Shown: positions 27,186 through 35,213 of the stretch, one piece after another
Layout: every line of letters begins with the position of its first letter
How positions within the stretch are numbered: position 1 is the first letter of the stretch
NCBI RefSeq assembly: GCF_003206615.1
Contig: NZ_PZJW01000005.1
Location: 186,001-250,000, forward strand
DNA: 64,000 bases
DNA from: Salinicola acroporae
GTDB lineage: Bacteria > Pseudomonadota > Gammaproteobacteria > Pseudomonadales > Halomonadaceae
Direction: 5' to 3'
Translations under genes and position numbers: made by a program
The notes under the pieces: model-generated
Seen by the model: the letters and a program-made list of their open reading frames with translations, nothing else
Database searches by the model: none
Told to the model about the DNA's origin: nothing

Positions 27186-28037
27186 TCAATCACTGCGTGT
27201 CAGTCGACCGCGAAAATCCGCGAAGGTATCTACCAACGCCAACAGCAGTACAATCAGAATCGTGGGCCAGGTGGTCAACAGCAAGGCATAAAAGCCTACC
27301 AGCCAGAACCCGCTCATTCCCTTCAAACCGATAAACCCATGAACCAGTGCCACGCCGGCGACCAGCAGCGGAACCCAGGCCAGCAGACTGGCGGCGGGAA
27401 CGGCCAGTACCATGCCCAGCGCCATCAATCCGACCAGCAGCAGGAGCTGTTTGCGCGATAGCCTCAGTGAATGAAACTCCTCGCGAAACCCGCCGGGGTT
27501 GTAAAGCCCCGCCTGCCAGCTGCGGGCCAGCGCCAGGCAGGCGATCCCGGCGAGTAGCACGACCAGGCCGGTTGCCCCGCCGATCACCAGCGTCGCCATC
27601 AACTCGGTATCGACGCCCTGCGCCGATAGCTGGTCGAGCATGCTGGCAACCTCCGACGAGCTCTGCCGCAGTTCCGCCAGCAATGGCGCGGTCCCTCCGG
27701 CCGGCACGAAGATGCCAAGCTGCACCAGCGCCATGCAGACCACGCTGCCAACGATGAGCGCTTCGGACCAGCGCATGCGTGACCGCAGCACTGTCGCCAT
27801 CAACGTCACCAGCAGGATGCTGGCCAGCGGCACCGAATCGCCCTGCATCCACCACCAACCGGCGGGGAGAGCGGCGGCCATCAACACCGGCGCCGCCGTG
27901 GTCATGCCCCGGCGCAGGGTAACCAACCCGGCAACGGCGGCGCTGAACCAGAACAGCCACGGCACCAACGCTGTCAGTGCGGCCGCCGCTATCGCTTGTG
28001 GCGTACCGCGCATGATCCAACGTGCCAGTGCCAGCAT
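27186..28037 (-). CDS. DUF2232 family integral membrane protein
   Basis: A 283-residue polytopic protein with about eight hydrophobic segments. Genes of this family commonly stand between rpsR and rplI in Pseudomonas and Halomonas relatives, as here, but no biochemical role is known to me. It resembles the YybS-type proteins of Firmicutes in length and topology. The ATG at 28037 follows rpsR by 45 bases, and its stop is 16 bases before rplI, so it is part of the ribosomal operon. Confidence 0.82.
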   Translation of the reverse strand: MLALARWIMRGTPQAIAAAALTALVPWLFWFSAAVAGLVTLRRGMTTAAPVLMAAALPAGWWWMQGDSVPLASILLVTLMATVLRSRMRWSEALIVGSVVCMALVQLGIFVPAGGTAPLLAELRQSSSEVASMLDQLSAQGVDTELMATLVIGGATGLVVLLAGIACLALARSWQAGLYNPGGFREEFHSLRLSRKQLLLLVGLMALGMVLAVPAASLLAWVPLLVAGVALVHGFIGLKGMSGFWLVGFYALLLTTWPTILIVLLLALVDTFADFRGRLTRSD

Positions 28038-28082
28038 GATGCCTCGCTATGGATTACCGATCGTGGACTACCGGATCAGGGT

Positions 28083-28310
28083 TTACTGGTGGCTGTCGGA
28101 GTACGGCAGCAGCGCCAGGTAACGTGCCCGCTTGATCGCGGTAGACAGTTGACGCTGGTAGCGCGCCTGAGTACCGGTAATACGGCTCGGGACGATCTTG
28201 CCAGTTTCGGTGACGTAGGCTTTCAGCGTATCGATGTCTTTGTAATCGATGTACTTCACGCCTTCGGCAGTGAAGCGGCAGAACTTACGGCGACGGAAAA
28301 AACGTGCCAT
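28083..28310 (-). CDS. rpsR: 30S ribosomal protein S18
   Basis: A 75-residue primary component of the 30S platform that pairs with S6. The sequence, opening [13 protein letters not shown] and including [12 protein letters not shown], is a full-length match to gammaproteobacterial S18. It follows rpsF by 26 bases. Confidence 0.98.
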   Translation of the reverse strand: MARFFRRRKFCRFTAEGVKYIDYKDIDTLKAYVTETGKIVPSRITGTQARYQRQLSTAIKRARYLALLPYSDSHQ

Positions 28311-28336
28311 GAGAGTCTCTCCTTAGCGAAATCGAA

Positions 28337-28756
28337 TCAGTTGGTTTCGGCGGTGGTTTCGGAACGCTCGGGGCGCTCTGAACGCTCACGATCGCCACGC
28401 TCGGAGGGCTTGTCGTCACGGCGACGGCTCTTCTCTTCGGCCGGCTTCATCATCGGCGAGGCTTCGGTAACAGCCTCTTTGTTGCGCACGATCATGCTGC
28501 GGATGATGGCATCGTTGAAGCGGAAGATGTTCTCGATCTCGTCGAGGGTCTCGCCGCTGCACTCGATGTTCATCAGCACGTAGTGTGCCTTGTGGATCTT
28601 GTTGATCGGGTAGGCCAGGTGGCGACGGCCCCAATCCTCGAGACGATGTACGGTACCGCCGTTCTCGGTCACGAGGCTGGTGTAGCGCTCGACCATGGCC
28701 GGAACCTGCTCGCTCTGGTCCGGGTGGACCATAAACACGATTTCATAATGACGCAT
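28337..28756 (-). CDS. rpsF: 30S ribosomal protein S6
   Basis: A 139-residue S6. The correct start is ATG 28756 ([14 protein letters not shown]), with AAGGAG seven bases upstream; the frame is open to 28864 but that part is the leader. After the conserved core (to about residue 98) comes a charged tail of about 40 residues with repeated R-S-E-R/P units, longer than in some relatives. It is the first gene of the operon. In E. coli S6-S18 represses this operon through its leader; the same may apply here. Confidence 0.97.
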   Translation of the reverse strand: MRHYEIVFMVHPDQSEQVPAMVERYTSLVTENGGTVHRLEDWGRRHLAYPINKIHKAHYVLMNIECSGETLDEIENIFRFNDAIIRSMIVRNKEAVTEASPMMKPAEEKSRRRDDKPSERGDRERSERPERSETTAETN

Positions 28757-28930
28757 ATTAGCTCCTTGCGGTTTGGCAGCTTCCGCGCGGTGATGCTCCT
28801 GAAGAGATGACCACCACGAGAAGCAAGGAGTCGATACCGGGGGAACGGCGCTATGCCCGCTCACGATCCCGGATATTCAGACCAATTGGCGATTCGCCCG
28901 GACAGGCCTGGGCGGGAGTCGCGTTCCATG

Positions 28931-28958
28931 AGCATAGCCTGCCCACAGAACCGCGCAA
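28931..28958 (-). promoter_or_regulatory. Probable sigma-70 promoter of the rpsF operon
   Basis: On the minus strand: TTGCGC (28953-28958), 16 bases, TATGCT (28931-28936). Transcription would start near 28925, leaving a leader of about 170 bases before rpsF, long enough for the S6-S18 autoregulatory structure. Confidence 0.6.
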
Positions 28959-28988
28959 TTGTAGAGACCAAGCCCCGTCAGCGCAAGT

Positions 28989-29801
28989 TTAACCGGCGCC
29001 CCGGGCCCGCTGGCGTACCGCCTCGAACAGACAGATGCCGGTGGCGACCGAGACATTGAGACTGGAGACACCGCCCTGCATCGGCAGCTTGACCAGCCCA
29101 TCGCAGGCCTCGCGAGTCAGACGGCGCATCCCCTTGCCCTCGGCGCCCATCACCAGGGCACAGGGCACGGTGAAATCGGCATCGTACAGGAGCGAGTCCG
29201 CTTCGCCGGCGGTACCGGTGATCCAGACCCCCTGCTGCTTGAGCTTTTCCATGCAGCGAGCGAGATTGGTGACCTGAAACACCGGCACCAGTTCCGCCGC
29301 CCCGCAAGCCACCTTGCGCACCGTCGCGTTGAGCGGCGCGGACTTGTCCTTGGGCACGATCACGCCATTGACCCCGGCGGCGTCGGCGCTGCGCAGGCAG
29401 GCTCCCAGATTGTGGGGATCGGTGACACCATCCAGTATCAGCAATAGCGGCGGCCGGCTGGCCTGCCATTGCTCGAGCCGCCACCACAAGGTCGTTTCGC
29501 TCTCGGCGACCAGCGGCTCGCAGAAACCGATCACGCCCTGGTGGGAAGCCTGATGGGAAACACTGTCGAGCGCCTCGCGCGCCATTCGTCTCAGCTCGCA
29601 GCCCGCCGCGTGGGCCTGCTGCAGGAGAGCCTCCAGACGTTGCTCGGCATGGCCTTGCTGAACCCACAGCACTTTCGGCGGCTGGCCGCGTTCGAATAGC
29701 GCGCGAACGGCGTGAACGCCGTAGACGGGCTCCAGCCCGTCCGGCATGCGAGGCAGCTCGCGCGGCTTCGCCGAGGTGCGGCGATTCGTAGGACGACTCA
29801 T
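28989..29801 (-). CDS. rlmB: 23S rRNA (guanosine2251-2'-O)-methyltransferase RlmB
   Basis: A 270-residue SpoU-type (SPOUT) methyltransferase for Gm2251 of 23S rRNA. An N-terminal substrate-binding domain (about 20-100, GLEPVYGVHAVRALFE) is followed by the knotted domain, with ILDGVTDPHNLGACLRSADA, VMGAEGKGMR and SLNVSVATGICLFE. I start at ATG 29801; the frame is open far upstream into rnr, and M19 is another possible start, matching the shorter E. coli protein. It follows rnr by 40 bases, the usual rnr-rlmB pair. Confidence 0.95.
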   Translation of the reverse strand: MSRPTNRRTSAKPRELPRMPDGLEPVYGVHAVRALFERGQPPKVLWVQQGHAEQRLEALLQQAHAAGCELRRMAREALDSVSHQASHQGVIGFCEPLVAESETTLWWRLEQWQASRPPLLLILDGVTDPHNLGACLRSADAAGVNGVIVPKDKSAPLNATVRKVACGAAELVPVFQVTNLARCMEKLKQQGVWITGTAGEADSLLYDADFTVPCALVMGAEGKGMRRLTREACDGLVKLPMQGGVSSLNVSVATGICLFEAVRQRARGAG

Positions 29802-29841
29802 CTCGGCTGGCACCTGCTGGAAGGCTGGCCGATGGCCGCCG

Positions 29842-32277
29842 TCATCGCTTGCCACCGCGCTGACGCGGGCCGCGGGAACGACGCTTGCCACCTTCGTCGC
29901 CGCCCTCCGCTGCTCCCTGGCGCTCGCGCTTGCCCGGACGACTCTTGCGTGAAGAGGGCTTCTTGGCAGGTGCCCCAGCGGCAGGGACATCGCCACCGGG
30001 CTTCTGACCACGCGGCGTGCGGCGGTGGCGCGGCGCCGCGTCGGCAAGATCGAAATCGATCTTGCGGTCGTCGAGATCGACCCGAGCGATACGCACGGTG
30101 ACGCCGTCTCCCAGACGATAAGCGACCCCGCTGCGCTCACCCTTGAGGCGGTGTTTTTCCGCTTCGTAGTGATAGTAGTCGGACGGCAGCGACGTCACGT
30201 GCACCAGCCCTTCCACGTAGACGTCGTCGAGCCGCACGAAGATCCCGAACTGCGTGACCGAGGCGATGGTGCCCTCGTAGACCTCGCCGACCTTGTCGGA
30301 GAGGAACTCGCACTTCAGCCAATCGGTGACATCGCGTGTCGCCTCGTCGGCGCGACGTTCGGTCATCGAGCAGTGCTCGCCCAGCTCGACCATCTGCTCG
30401 AAGGTGTACGGGCACCAGATCGAGGGCTTCTCGACCGGCGCCCCCTCCGCCCGCTGCACGGTCTGGGTCTGACGCGGGCCGCGAATGACCGATCGGATCG
30501 CGCGATGTACCAGCAGGTCGGGATAGCGCCGGATCGGCGACGTGAAATGCGCGTACGCCTGGTAAGCGAGACCGAAGTGCCCGTCGTTCTGCGGCGAGTA
30601 GACCGCCTGGCTCATCGAGCGCAGCATGACGGTCTGGATGATGTCGAAGTCGGGACGCCCCTGGATCACCTCCCGCAGTGCCTGGTAGTCCTTGGGCGTC
30701 GGTTCGTCACCGCCGCCCAGGGTTAGTCCCAGTTCACCCAGGAACACGCGCAGATTTTCCAGCCGCTCAGAAGCCGGCGACTGGTGGACGCGATAGAGCG
30801 CGGGTAGGTCGTGCTTGTCGAGGAAGCGCGCCGTGGCGACGTTGGCCGCCAGCATGCACTCCTCGATCAACTTGTGGGCGTCGTTGCGCGTGCGCGGCAC
30901 GATCTTCTCGATCTTGCGCTCGTCGTTGAAGACGATCTGCGTCTCCGTGGTCTCGAAATCGATGGCGCCACGTACTTCGCGCGCCTGGCGCAGGACCTTG
31001 TAGAGCGCATGCAGGTTCTCCAGCGACGGCACCAGCTCGCGGTAGCGCTCTCGAAGTGCCGCCCCTTCGTCGCTGTCCGGCTCCTCCAGCATTGCGCCGA
31101 CCTGGTTGTAGGTCAGCCGGGCATGAGACTGGATCACCGCCTCGTAGAACTTGTAGCGGCTGATGGTGCCGTTCTGGGAGATGTTCATCTCGCAGACCAT
31201 GGTCAGGCGGTCGACATGCGGGTTGAGGGAGCAGAGCCCGTTGGAGAGCAGCTCCGGCAGCATCGGCACGACCTGCCCGGGGAAATAGACGGAGTTGCCG
31301 CGGATGTAGGCCTCGTTGTCGAGTGCACTGCCGCCGCGAACGTAGTGGGAGACGTCGGCGATCGCCACGACCAGCTTCCAGCTCCCGGACTTGGTCTTCC
31401 AGGCGCAGACGGCGTCGTCGAAATCCTTGGCATCCTCGCCGTCGATGGTCACCAGCGGCATCTCGCGGAGATCGATTCGCGCCGTCTTGTCCTCCTCCTT
31501 CACCTCGGCGGACATGCCGGCGATCTGCTCGTCCACTTCCGGAGGAAACTCCGCGGGAATATCGTGGGAGCGAATCGCGATGTCGATCTCGAGCCCGGGA
31601 TCCATCCGCTCTCCCAGAACCTCCACCACTTCACCTACCGGCTGCTTGCGGGTCTCCGGCTGCTGGGTGATGTGGACGGAAACGATCTGTCCGTCCTTCG
31701 CCCCACCGCTGACGCTGTGGGGAATGATCACTTCCTGGCTGATCCGTGAATTCTCGGGGATCAGCACCGCGAACTCGGAACTGTTCTGGCGGAACACGCC
31801 AACCAGCGTCTGGGTGTTGCGGGCCAGCACCTCGGCGATGGTGCCCTCGGCGCGACCTCGACGATCCTTGCCGCTGACGCGGGCCAGCACCACGTCGCCA
31901 TCGAACACGCGGCGCATCTGGCGCGGCGGCAGTACCAGGTCGGGTTTGACGCCATCGTGACGAATCAGGAAGCCCATGCCGTCACGGTGCCCCTGAACGC
32001 GTCCCTTGATCAGATCGAGCTTGTCGATCAGGGCATAGGCGCCGCGACGATCCTTGAGAATCTGGCCGTCACGCTCCATCGCCGCCAGCCTGCGGCGCAC
32101 GGCTTCCAACTGGTTGTCGTCCTCGAGCCCCAGCATGGCACTCATGTCTTCATGAGTGATCGGCTTGCCGTAGCTCTCCAGCCGTGCCAGCAGATACTCG
32201 CGACTGGGCACGGGGTTGTCATATTTTTCCGTTTCACGAGCCGCGTGCGGATCGTCATCCAACGTCCAATGAGTCAT
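29842..32277 (-). CDS. rnr: Ribonuclease R
   Basis: An 811-residue processive 3'-5' exoribonuclease of the RNB family that degrades structured RNA. The order is an N-terminal helix-turn-helix region (about 20-85), cold-shock domains (about 85-235), the RNB catalytic domain with GEDAKDFDDAVCA carrying the metal-binding aspartates, an S1 domain (EGTIASVTQFGIFVRLDD), and a basic tail rich in R, K, G and P. The tail is typical of RNase R and distinguishes it from RNase II. It probably leads a two-gene operon with rlmB. Confidence 0.96.
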   Translation of the reverse strand: MTHWTLDDDPHAARETEKYDNPVPSREYLLARLESYGKPITHEDMSAMLGLEDDNQLEAVRRRLAAMERDGQILKDRRGAYALIDKLDLIKGRVQGHRDGMGFLIRHDGVKPDLVLPPRQMRRVFDGDVVLARVSGKDRRGRAEGTIAEVLARNTQTLVGVFRQNSSEFAVLIPENSRISQEVIIPHSVSGGAKDGQIVSVHITQQPETRKQPVGEVVEVLGERMDPGLEIDIAIRSHDIPAEFPPEVDEQIAGMSAEVKEEDKTARIDLREMPLVTIDGEDAKDFDDAVCAWKTKSGSWKLVVAIADVSHYVRGGSALDNEAYIRGNSVYFPGQVVPMLPELLSNGLCSLNPHVDRLTMVCEMNISQNGTISRYKFYEAVIQSHARLTYNQVGAMLEEPDSDEGAALRERYRELVPSLENLHALYKVLRQAREVRGAIDFETTETQIVFNDERKIEKIVPRTRNDAHKLIEECMLAANVATARFLDKHDLPALYRVHQSPASERLENLRVFLGELGLTLGGGDEPTPKDYQALREVIQGRPDFDIIQTVMLRSMSQAVYSPQNDGHFGLAYQAYAHFTSPIRRYPDLLVHRAIRSVIRGPRQTQTVQRAEGAPVEKPSIWCPYTFEQMVELGEHCSMTERRADEATRDVTDWLKCEFLSDKVGEVYEGTIASVTQFGIFVRLDDVYVEGLVHVTSLPSDYYHYEAEKHRLKGERSGVAYRLGDGVTVRIARVDLDDRKIDFDLADAAPRHRRTPRGQKPGGDVPAAGAPAKKPSSRKSRPGKRERQGAAEGGDEGGKRRSRGPRQRGGKR

Positions 32278-32505
32278 GCAACCATCGTCCTTGCGTTGAG
32301 CCTGCTGGGCCTAGGCGGTAGAGAGAATTCACGCGGCGGGCGGCCTGAGCCGTTCAATCTTTTTGGATTCATTCTCCAAGTATAGCGTTCACGCCTGTTC
32401 GACCCAACCATGCGCTGCCAAACGGCCAAGATCGGGGTCGATGACCAGACATGGGAACCGCCTTGGGCCCGTTCGGGCGTAAGCCCAACCGCTGTCACCG
32501 GACGC

Positions 32506-32533
32506 TTGCATTCGGATGCAAAATCGGTATTAT
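32506..32533 (+). promoter_or_regulatory. Sigma-70 promoter of the tRNA-Leu cluster
   Basis: TTGCAT (32506-32511), 16 bases, TATTAT (32528-32533), just upstream of the first tRNA-Leu. A GC-rich stretch follows the -10 (GCATCGCGCC), as in stringent-controlled stable RNA promoters. Confidence 0.75.
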
Positions 32534-32546
32534 GCATCGCGCCTTG

Positions 32547-32633
32547 GCCCAGATGGCGGAATTGGTAGACGCGCTAGCTTCAGGTGCTAGTGTCCTTACG
32601 GACGTGGAGGTTCAAGTCCTCTTCTGGGCACCA
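32547..32633 (+). tRNA. tRNA-Leu(CAG), copy 1
   Basis: An 87-base class II tRNA. The acceptor stem GCCCAGA pairs with TCTGGGC, the anticodon loop TTCAGGT gives anticodon CAG, the long variable arm is present, and CCA is encoded. It reads CUG, the main leucine codon in high-GC genomes. Its variable arm (GTCCTTACGGAC) differs from copies 2 and 3 by a compensated pair. Confidence 0.97.
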
Positions 32634-32650
32634 TCGCTTTCGGCGATGGT
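32630..32650 (+). other. Hairpin formed by the 3' end of tRNA-Leu copy 1 and its trailer
   Basis: ACCATCGC (32630-32637) pairs with GCGATGGT (32643-32650) around a TTTCG loop. The left arm contains the discriminator base and CCA of the tRNA, so the unprocessed transcript could fold back on the tRNA 3' end. CATTTTG follows, giving a weak terminator-like look. Confidence 0.65.
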
Positions 32651-32676
32651 CATTTTGAATGTACAAGGCCGGTTTG

Positions 32677-32763
32677 GCCCGGATGGCGGAATTGGTAGAC
32701 GCGCTAGCTTCAGGTGCTAGTATCCTTACGGATGTGGAGGTTCAAGTCCTCTTCCGGGCACCA
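32677..32763 (+). tRNA. tRNA-Leu(CAG), copy 2
   Basis: An 87-base copy with acceptor GCCCGGA/TCCGGGC, anticodon CAG and encoded CCA. It differs from copy 1 in the acceptor stem and the variable arm, with pairing kept in both. Confidence 0.97.
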
Positions 32764-32770
32764 TTCCAGC

Positions 32771-32787
32771 GGAGTTTTCCCAACTCC
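32771..32787 (+). other. Spacer hairpin between tRNA-Leu copies 2 and 3
   Basis: GGAGTT (32771-32776) pairs with AACTCC (32782-32787) around a five-base loop. It lies in the 47-base spacer and may guide RNase E or RNase P processing. Confidence 0.5.
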
Positions 32788-32810
32788 AGGCAGCACCCGA
32801 TACATGACAC

Positions 32811-32897
32811 GCCCAGGTGGCGGAATTGGTAGACGCGCTAGCTTCAGGTGCTAGTATCCTTACGGATGTGGAGGTTCAAGTCCTCTCCTGGGCACCA
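32811..32897 (+). tRNA. tRNA-Leu(CAG), copy 3
   Basis: An 87-base copy with acceptor GCCCAGG/CCTGGGC, anticodon CAG and encoded CCA. The leader CATGACAC (32803-32810) and trailer GTGTCATG (32899-32906) are fully complementary, so the precursor can extend the acceptor helix by eight pairs past the CCA bulge. Confidence 0.97.
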
Positions 32898-33003
32898 CGT
32901 GTCATGATCGTTTCCTCTTGAGACTCTCCCCGCGCAAGCGCTGTATTACCATCACTCCCGCACGTCCCTTATTTTCCGCGATCCGTTGGAGATGACATCG
33001 CCC

Positions 33004-33858
33004 TCAGCGATATCGCCCAGGCCGCGTCGAGACCGCTTCGAGCCCCCAGCCTTCCTTGTCTACCCGGCCTTCCAGTTGGCGCTCGACGGGATCGGCCAAT
33101 TGAGGGAAGAAATCCAGGCCGGTCCGCGCCTCGATCTCGTCGATCGTGACCACAAAACGGGCGAGAGGCTCGTTGCCATCGACGCTCTGTGGCATCAGAA
33201 ACGCCAGCGCACGAGGTGTCGCCCCGGGCGCGATCAGTATCTTGTAGAACCCCACGGGAATTTGCGAAAACCCGACCCGATGCAGCAACTGGTCATCGTA
33301 GACCGGCCCGGTGACGACCCAGACGCGCCCGAACCTGGGTACGAAATCGTCGATGACCGCCTCCTCCAGGCGCTGCCATAGCTGCCGATTGAGCTTGGGT
33401 CGCTGCGGCGTGATGTTGGTCATCAGGAAGCTGGCCATCTGCGCATCCCGCCCATGGACGACCGACATCGCGTAGTTCGGCGCCAGATGCCCCCGGTCAT
33501 AGCCGCTGCGAGTGTAGTCGTTGCTGCTGATCGGCCATAGGCTGCGCCAGTCGGATTCGAACCGGTCGGGCCTTGGAAGGCTGTGGGGATCGTCGACCCG
33601 ATTCAACACGTAGCCAACCCAGAGTGGCCCAGCCCGAACGTCCGACCACCCCAACAGGAAGCCATCGTTGCGCAGTACGCGGTTCCAGCCCCGCCAGTCG
33701 TTCCACTGCCACTCGGGTACGCCCATCCAGCTCAACTGATCGCGGACATCTCCCTCCTGCCAGTACCACAACCCGCTGATGACGACGACGAAGATCAGGC
33801 CAATCCGGGACGAGCGAGCCAGTTGCCCCAGCAGCCCCCGCTTTCGACGACGCGCCAC
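33004..33858 (-). CDS. Membrane-anchored DNA/RNA non-specific endonuclease (NucA/Serratia type)
   Basis: A 284-residue protein with a basic N-terminus (MARRRKRG), one hydrophobic helix (about 18-33) and a beta-beta-alpha-Me nuclease domain with the signature DRGH at residues 121-124, where H124 is the general base. The NITPQRPKLNRQLWQRLE segment supplies the metal-binding asparagine. By the positive-inside rule the nuclease should face the periplasm. It starts with GTG 33858, seven bases after the stop of the Lrp-domain gene, so the two are probably co-transcribed. Likely roles are periplasmic nucleic-acid scavenging or defence, both inference. Confidence 0.85.
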   Translation of the reverse strand: MARRRKRGLLGQLARSSRIGLIFVVVISGLWYWQEGDVRDQLSWMGVPEWQWNDWRGWNRVLRNDGFLLGWSDVRAGPLWVGYVLNRVDDPHSLPRPDRFESDWRSLWPISSNDYTRSGYDRGHLAPNYAMSVVHGRDAQMASFLMTNITPQRPKLNRQLWQRLEEAVIDDFVPRFGRVWVVTGPVYDDQLLHRVGFSQIPVGFYKILIAPGATPRALAFLMPQSVDGNEPLARFVVTIDEIEARTGLDFFPQLADPVERQLEGRVDKEGWGLEAVSTRPGRYR

Positions 33859-33864
33859 CCCGAC

Positions 33865-34140
33865 TTACAGGCCGACGGAGAACATGGCGTCGAGATCGTG
33901 GCGCGAGTGCACCTGCATGGCGTTGAGCGTTTCGGTGTCACGGATGCCCTCGACGCTCATCAGCCGTTCGGTCACCAGCGAGGCGAGGGATTCGAAATCC
34001 CGTGTCCGGGCGATGGCAATGAGGTCGTAGCGACCGCAGGTCGAATAGACTTCGCTGATGCCCTCGAGGTCGGCCAGGCGCTCGGCGACACCCCGTATCC
34101 GGCCCTTTTCGACATTGATCAGAATGACGGCGTTCTGCAT
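33865..34140 (-). CDS. Stand-alone Lrp/AsnC ligand-binding (RAM) domain protein
   Basis: A 91-residue protein consisting only of the alpha/beta ligand-binding and oligomerisation domain of Lrp/AsnC regulators: VILINVEKGRIRGVAERLA, then GISEVYSTCGRYDLIAIAR, then the terminal HSRHDLDAMFSVGL. There is no helix-turn-helix. Such stand-alone domains can bind amino acids and may form mixed oligomers with full Lrp proteins. A GGGAGAGGG ribosome site precedes ATG 34140. It lies between ogt and the nuclease gene on the same strand. Confidence 0.88.
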   Translation of the reverse strand: MQNAVILINVEKGRIRGVAERLADLEGISEVYSTCGRYDLIAIARTRDFESLASLVTERLMSVEGIRDTETLNAMQVHSRHDLDAMFSVGL

Positions 34141-34206
34141 TTCCCTCTCCCACCGGCGTTCGGCCTTTCGCGAGGCCCCAAGAATGAATGATCCGGCGCG
34201 AGTATA

Positions 34207-34683
34207 TCAGCTCTCGGACCAACCGCCTTCCAGCGTCAGCAGCGCGCGCTTCAGCGACTCGCCACCGCTGTAGCCGCCCATTCCCCGGGCGGCGACGACT
34301 CGGTGGCAGGGAATGAACAACGGCAGCGGATTGGCTCCCACCGCACCGCCGATCGCCTGCGCCGCGCCATCCTTGCCCAGGCGATGCGCCATCTCGCCAT
34401 AGGTGCTGGTCCGCCCGTATGGGATACGCAACAGGCCCTGCCAGACCTGCAGCTGGAAATCGCTCCCCTCGGGCGCCAGCGTGACATTGAAGCTCCGCCG
34501 TCGCCCCGCCAGGTAAGCGTCGAGCTCGGCCCGGGCCTGGGCAAAGAAACCGGCGTCCTCCTGCCAGCTCGACTCCGGCGTCCCGGAACGGGAACTCCCG
34601 GGCAGGCGCAGTTCGCGCAAGCCTTGCTCGTCCCCCACCAGCATCATCTCTCCATGATCGGTCACAAACTGGACATAGCGCAT
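34207..34683 (-). CDS. ogt: Methylated-DNA-[protein]-cysteine S-methyltransferase (Ogt)
   Basis: A 158-residue suicide repair protein that transfers methyl groups from O6-methylguanine to its own cysteine. The acceptor C126 lies in the signature IPCHRVV, and the DNA-binding RIPYGRTSTYGEMA precedes it. I chose ATG 34683 (AAGGG upstream) because it gives the usual Ogt length; the frame is open to 34770 without similarity. It is divergent from the HiPIP gene across a gap with a clear palindrome. Confidence 0.95.
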   Translation of the reverse strand: MRYVQFVTDHGEMMLVGDEQGLRELRLPGSSRSGTPESSWQEDAGFFAQARAELDAYLAGRRRSFNVTLAPEGSDFQLQVWQGLLRIPYGRTSTYGEMAHRLGKDGAAQAIGGAVGANPLPLFIPCHRVVAARGMGGYSGGESLKRALLTLEGGWSES

Positions 34684-34744
34684 AATCGACCCTTGGTGAC
34701 ACCGTGAATGGCGAAATTGACCGGCAGCGGATGGCGGCTGCGGA

Positions 34745-34769
34745 TGTATTGTGACAATGTCACGACACA
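34745..34769. promoter_or_regulatory. 25-bp palindrome between ogt and the HiPIP gene
   Basis: The core GTGACA-A-TGTCAC (34751-34763) is perfect, and the outer arms extend the symmetry to 10 of 12 pairs about base 34757. It lies 60-70 bases from both start codons, where a regulator could act on either promoter. Confidence 0.6.
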
Positions 34770-34829
34770 TCGCATACTTCCAGTCATCCAGAAGCGGTGT
34801 GCGTCAGGGCAACGAACTGGAGACGGGTC

Positions 34830-35186
34830 ATGCAGGAACCGGCGAAAAAGAGGACGAGAGAGGCCGGGGGGTCGCCGAACGGCGAAGGGCGTCGCCGCTT
34901 TCTGCGCCACGGCATGTGCGCCTCCGGCCTGCTGTTGCTGGGCTGGCGGGGCCTGCCTGCCCTGGCGCAGGACAAGCCGATGCTGGACCCCCATGCCTAT
35001 CAAGCCAGGGCGCTCGATTATGTCGAGGACGCCGCGAACGCTGAGGGCAATCCCGCCTATCGGACGGGTCGGCGCTGCGCCAACTGCGACTTCTTCACCG
35101 CGTCGAGCCAGGCGTGCGGTCTGTTTCCCGACCACCGGGTCGCCAGCGATGGCTGGTGCAGCGGCTGGACGGCCAGCGCGTCCTGA
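34830..35186 (+). CDS. hip: High-potential iron-sulfur protein (HiPIP), Tat-exported
   Basis: A 118-residue precursor of a small periplasmic electron carrier. The twin-arginine signal GRRRFLRHG (20-28) plus a hydrophobic stretch ends at LPALAQ, so the [4Fe-4S] cluster would be loaded before Tat export. The mature part has the four cluster cysteines C83, C86, C96 and C110 in the HiPIP pattern CxxC...C...C with the C-terminal GWCSGW motif. ATG 34830 has GGAG upstream; an in-frame ATG at 34797 has none. HiPIPs serve phototrophic and some respiratory chains; in halophiles they are thought to feed terminal oxidases. Confidence 0.93.
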   Translation: MQEPAKKRTREAGGSPNGEGRRRFLRHGMCASGLLLLGWRGLPALAQDKPMLDPHAYQARALDYVEDAANAEGNPAYRTGRRCANCDFFTASSQACGLFPDHRVASDGWCSGWTASAS

Positions 35187-35213
35187 CGTCACCCCCGGCG
35201 GCGGGCCCAGAGT

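Noticed and set aside
32547-33003. tRNA-Leu cluster as an integration site for a mobile element
   Set aside because: No integrase, no truncated tRNA copy and no composition change follows; the next gene is a codirected chromosomal nuclease on the other strand.
33004-33858. Nuclease as a toxin or defence-island effector
   Set aside because: It has an N-terminal membrane anchor and no immunity gene or defence neighbours; a housekeeping periplasmic role is simpler.
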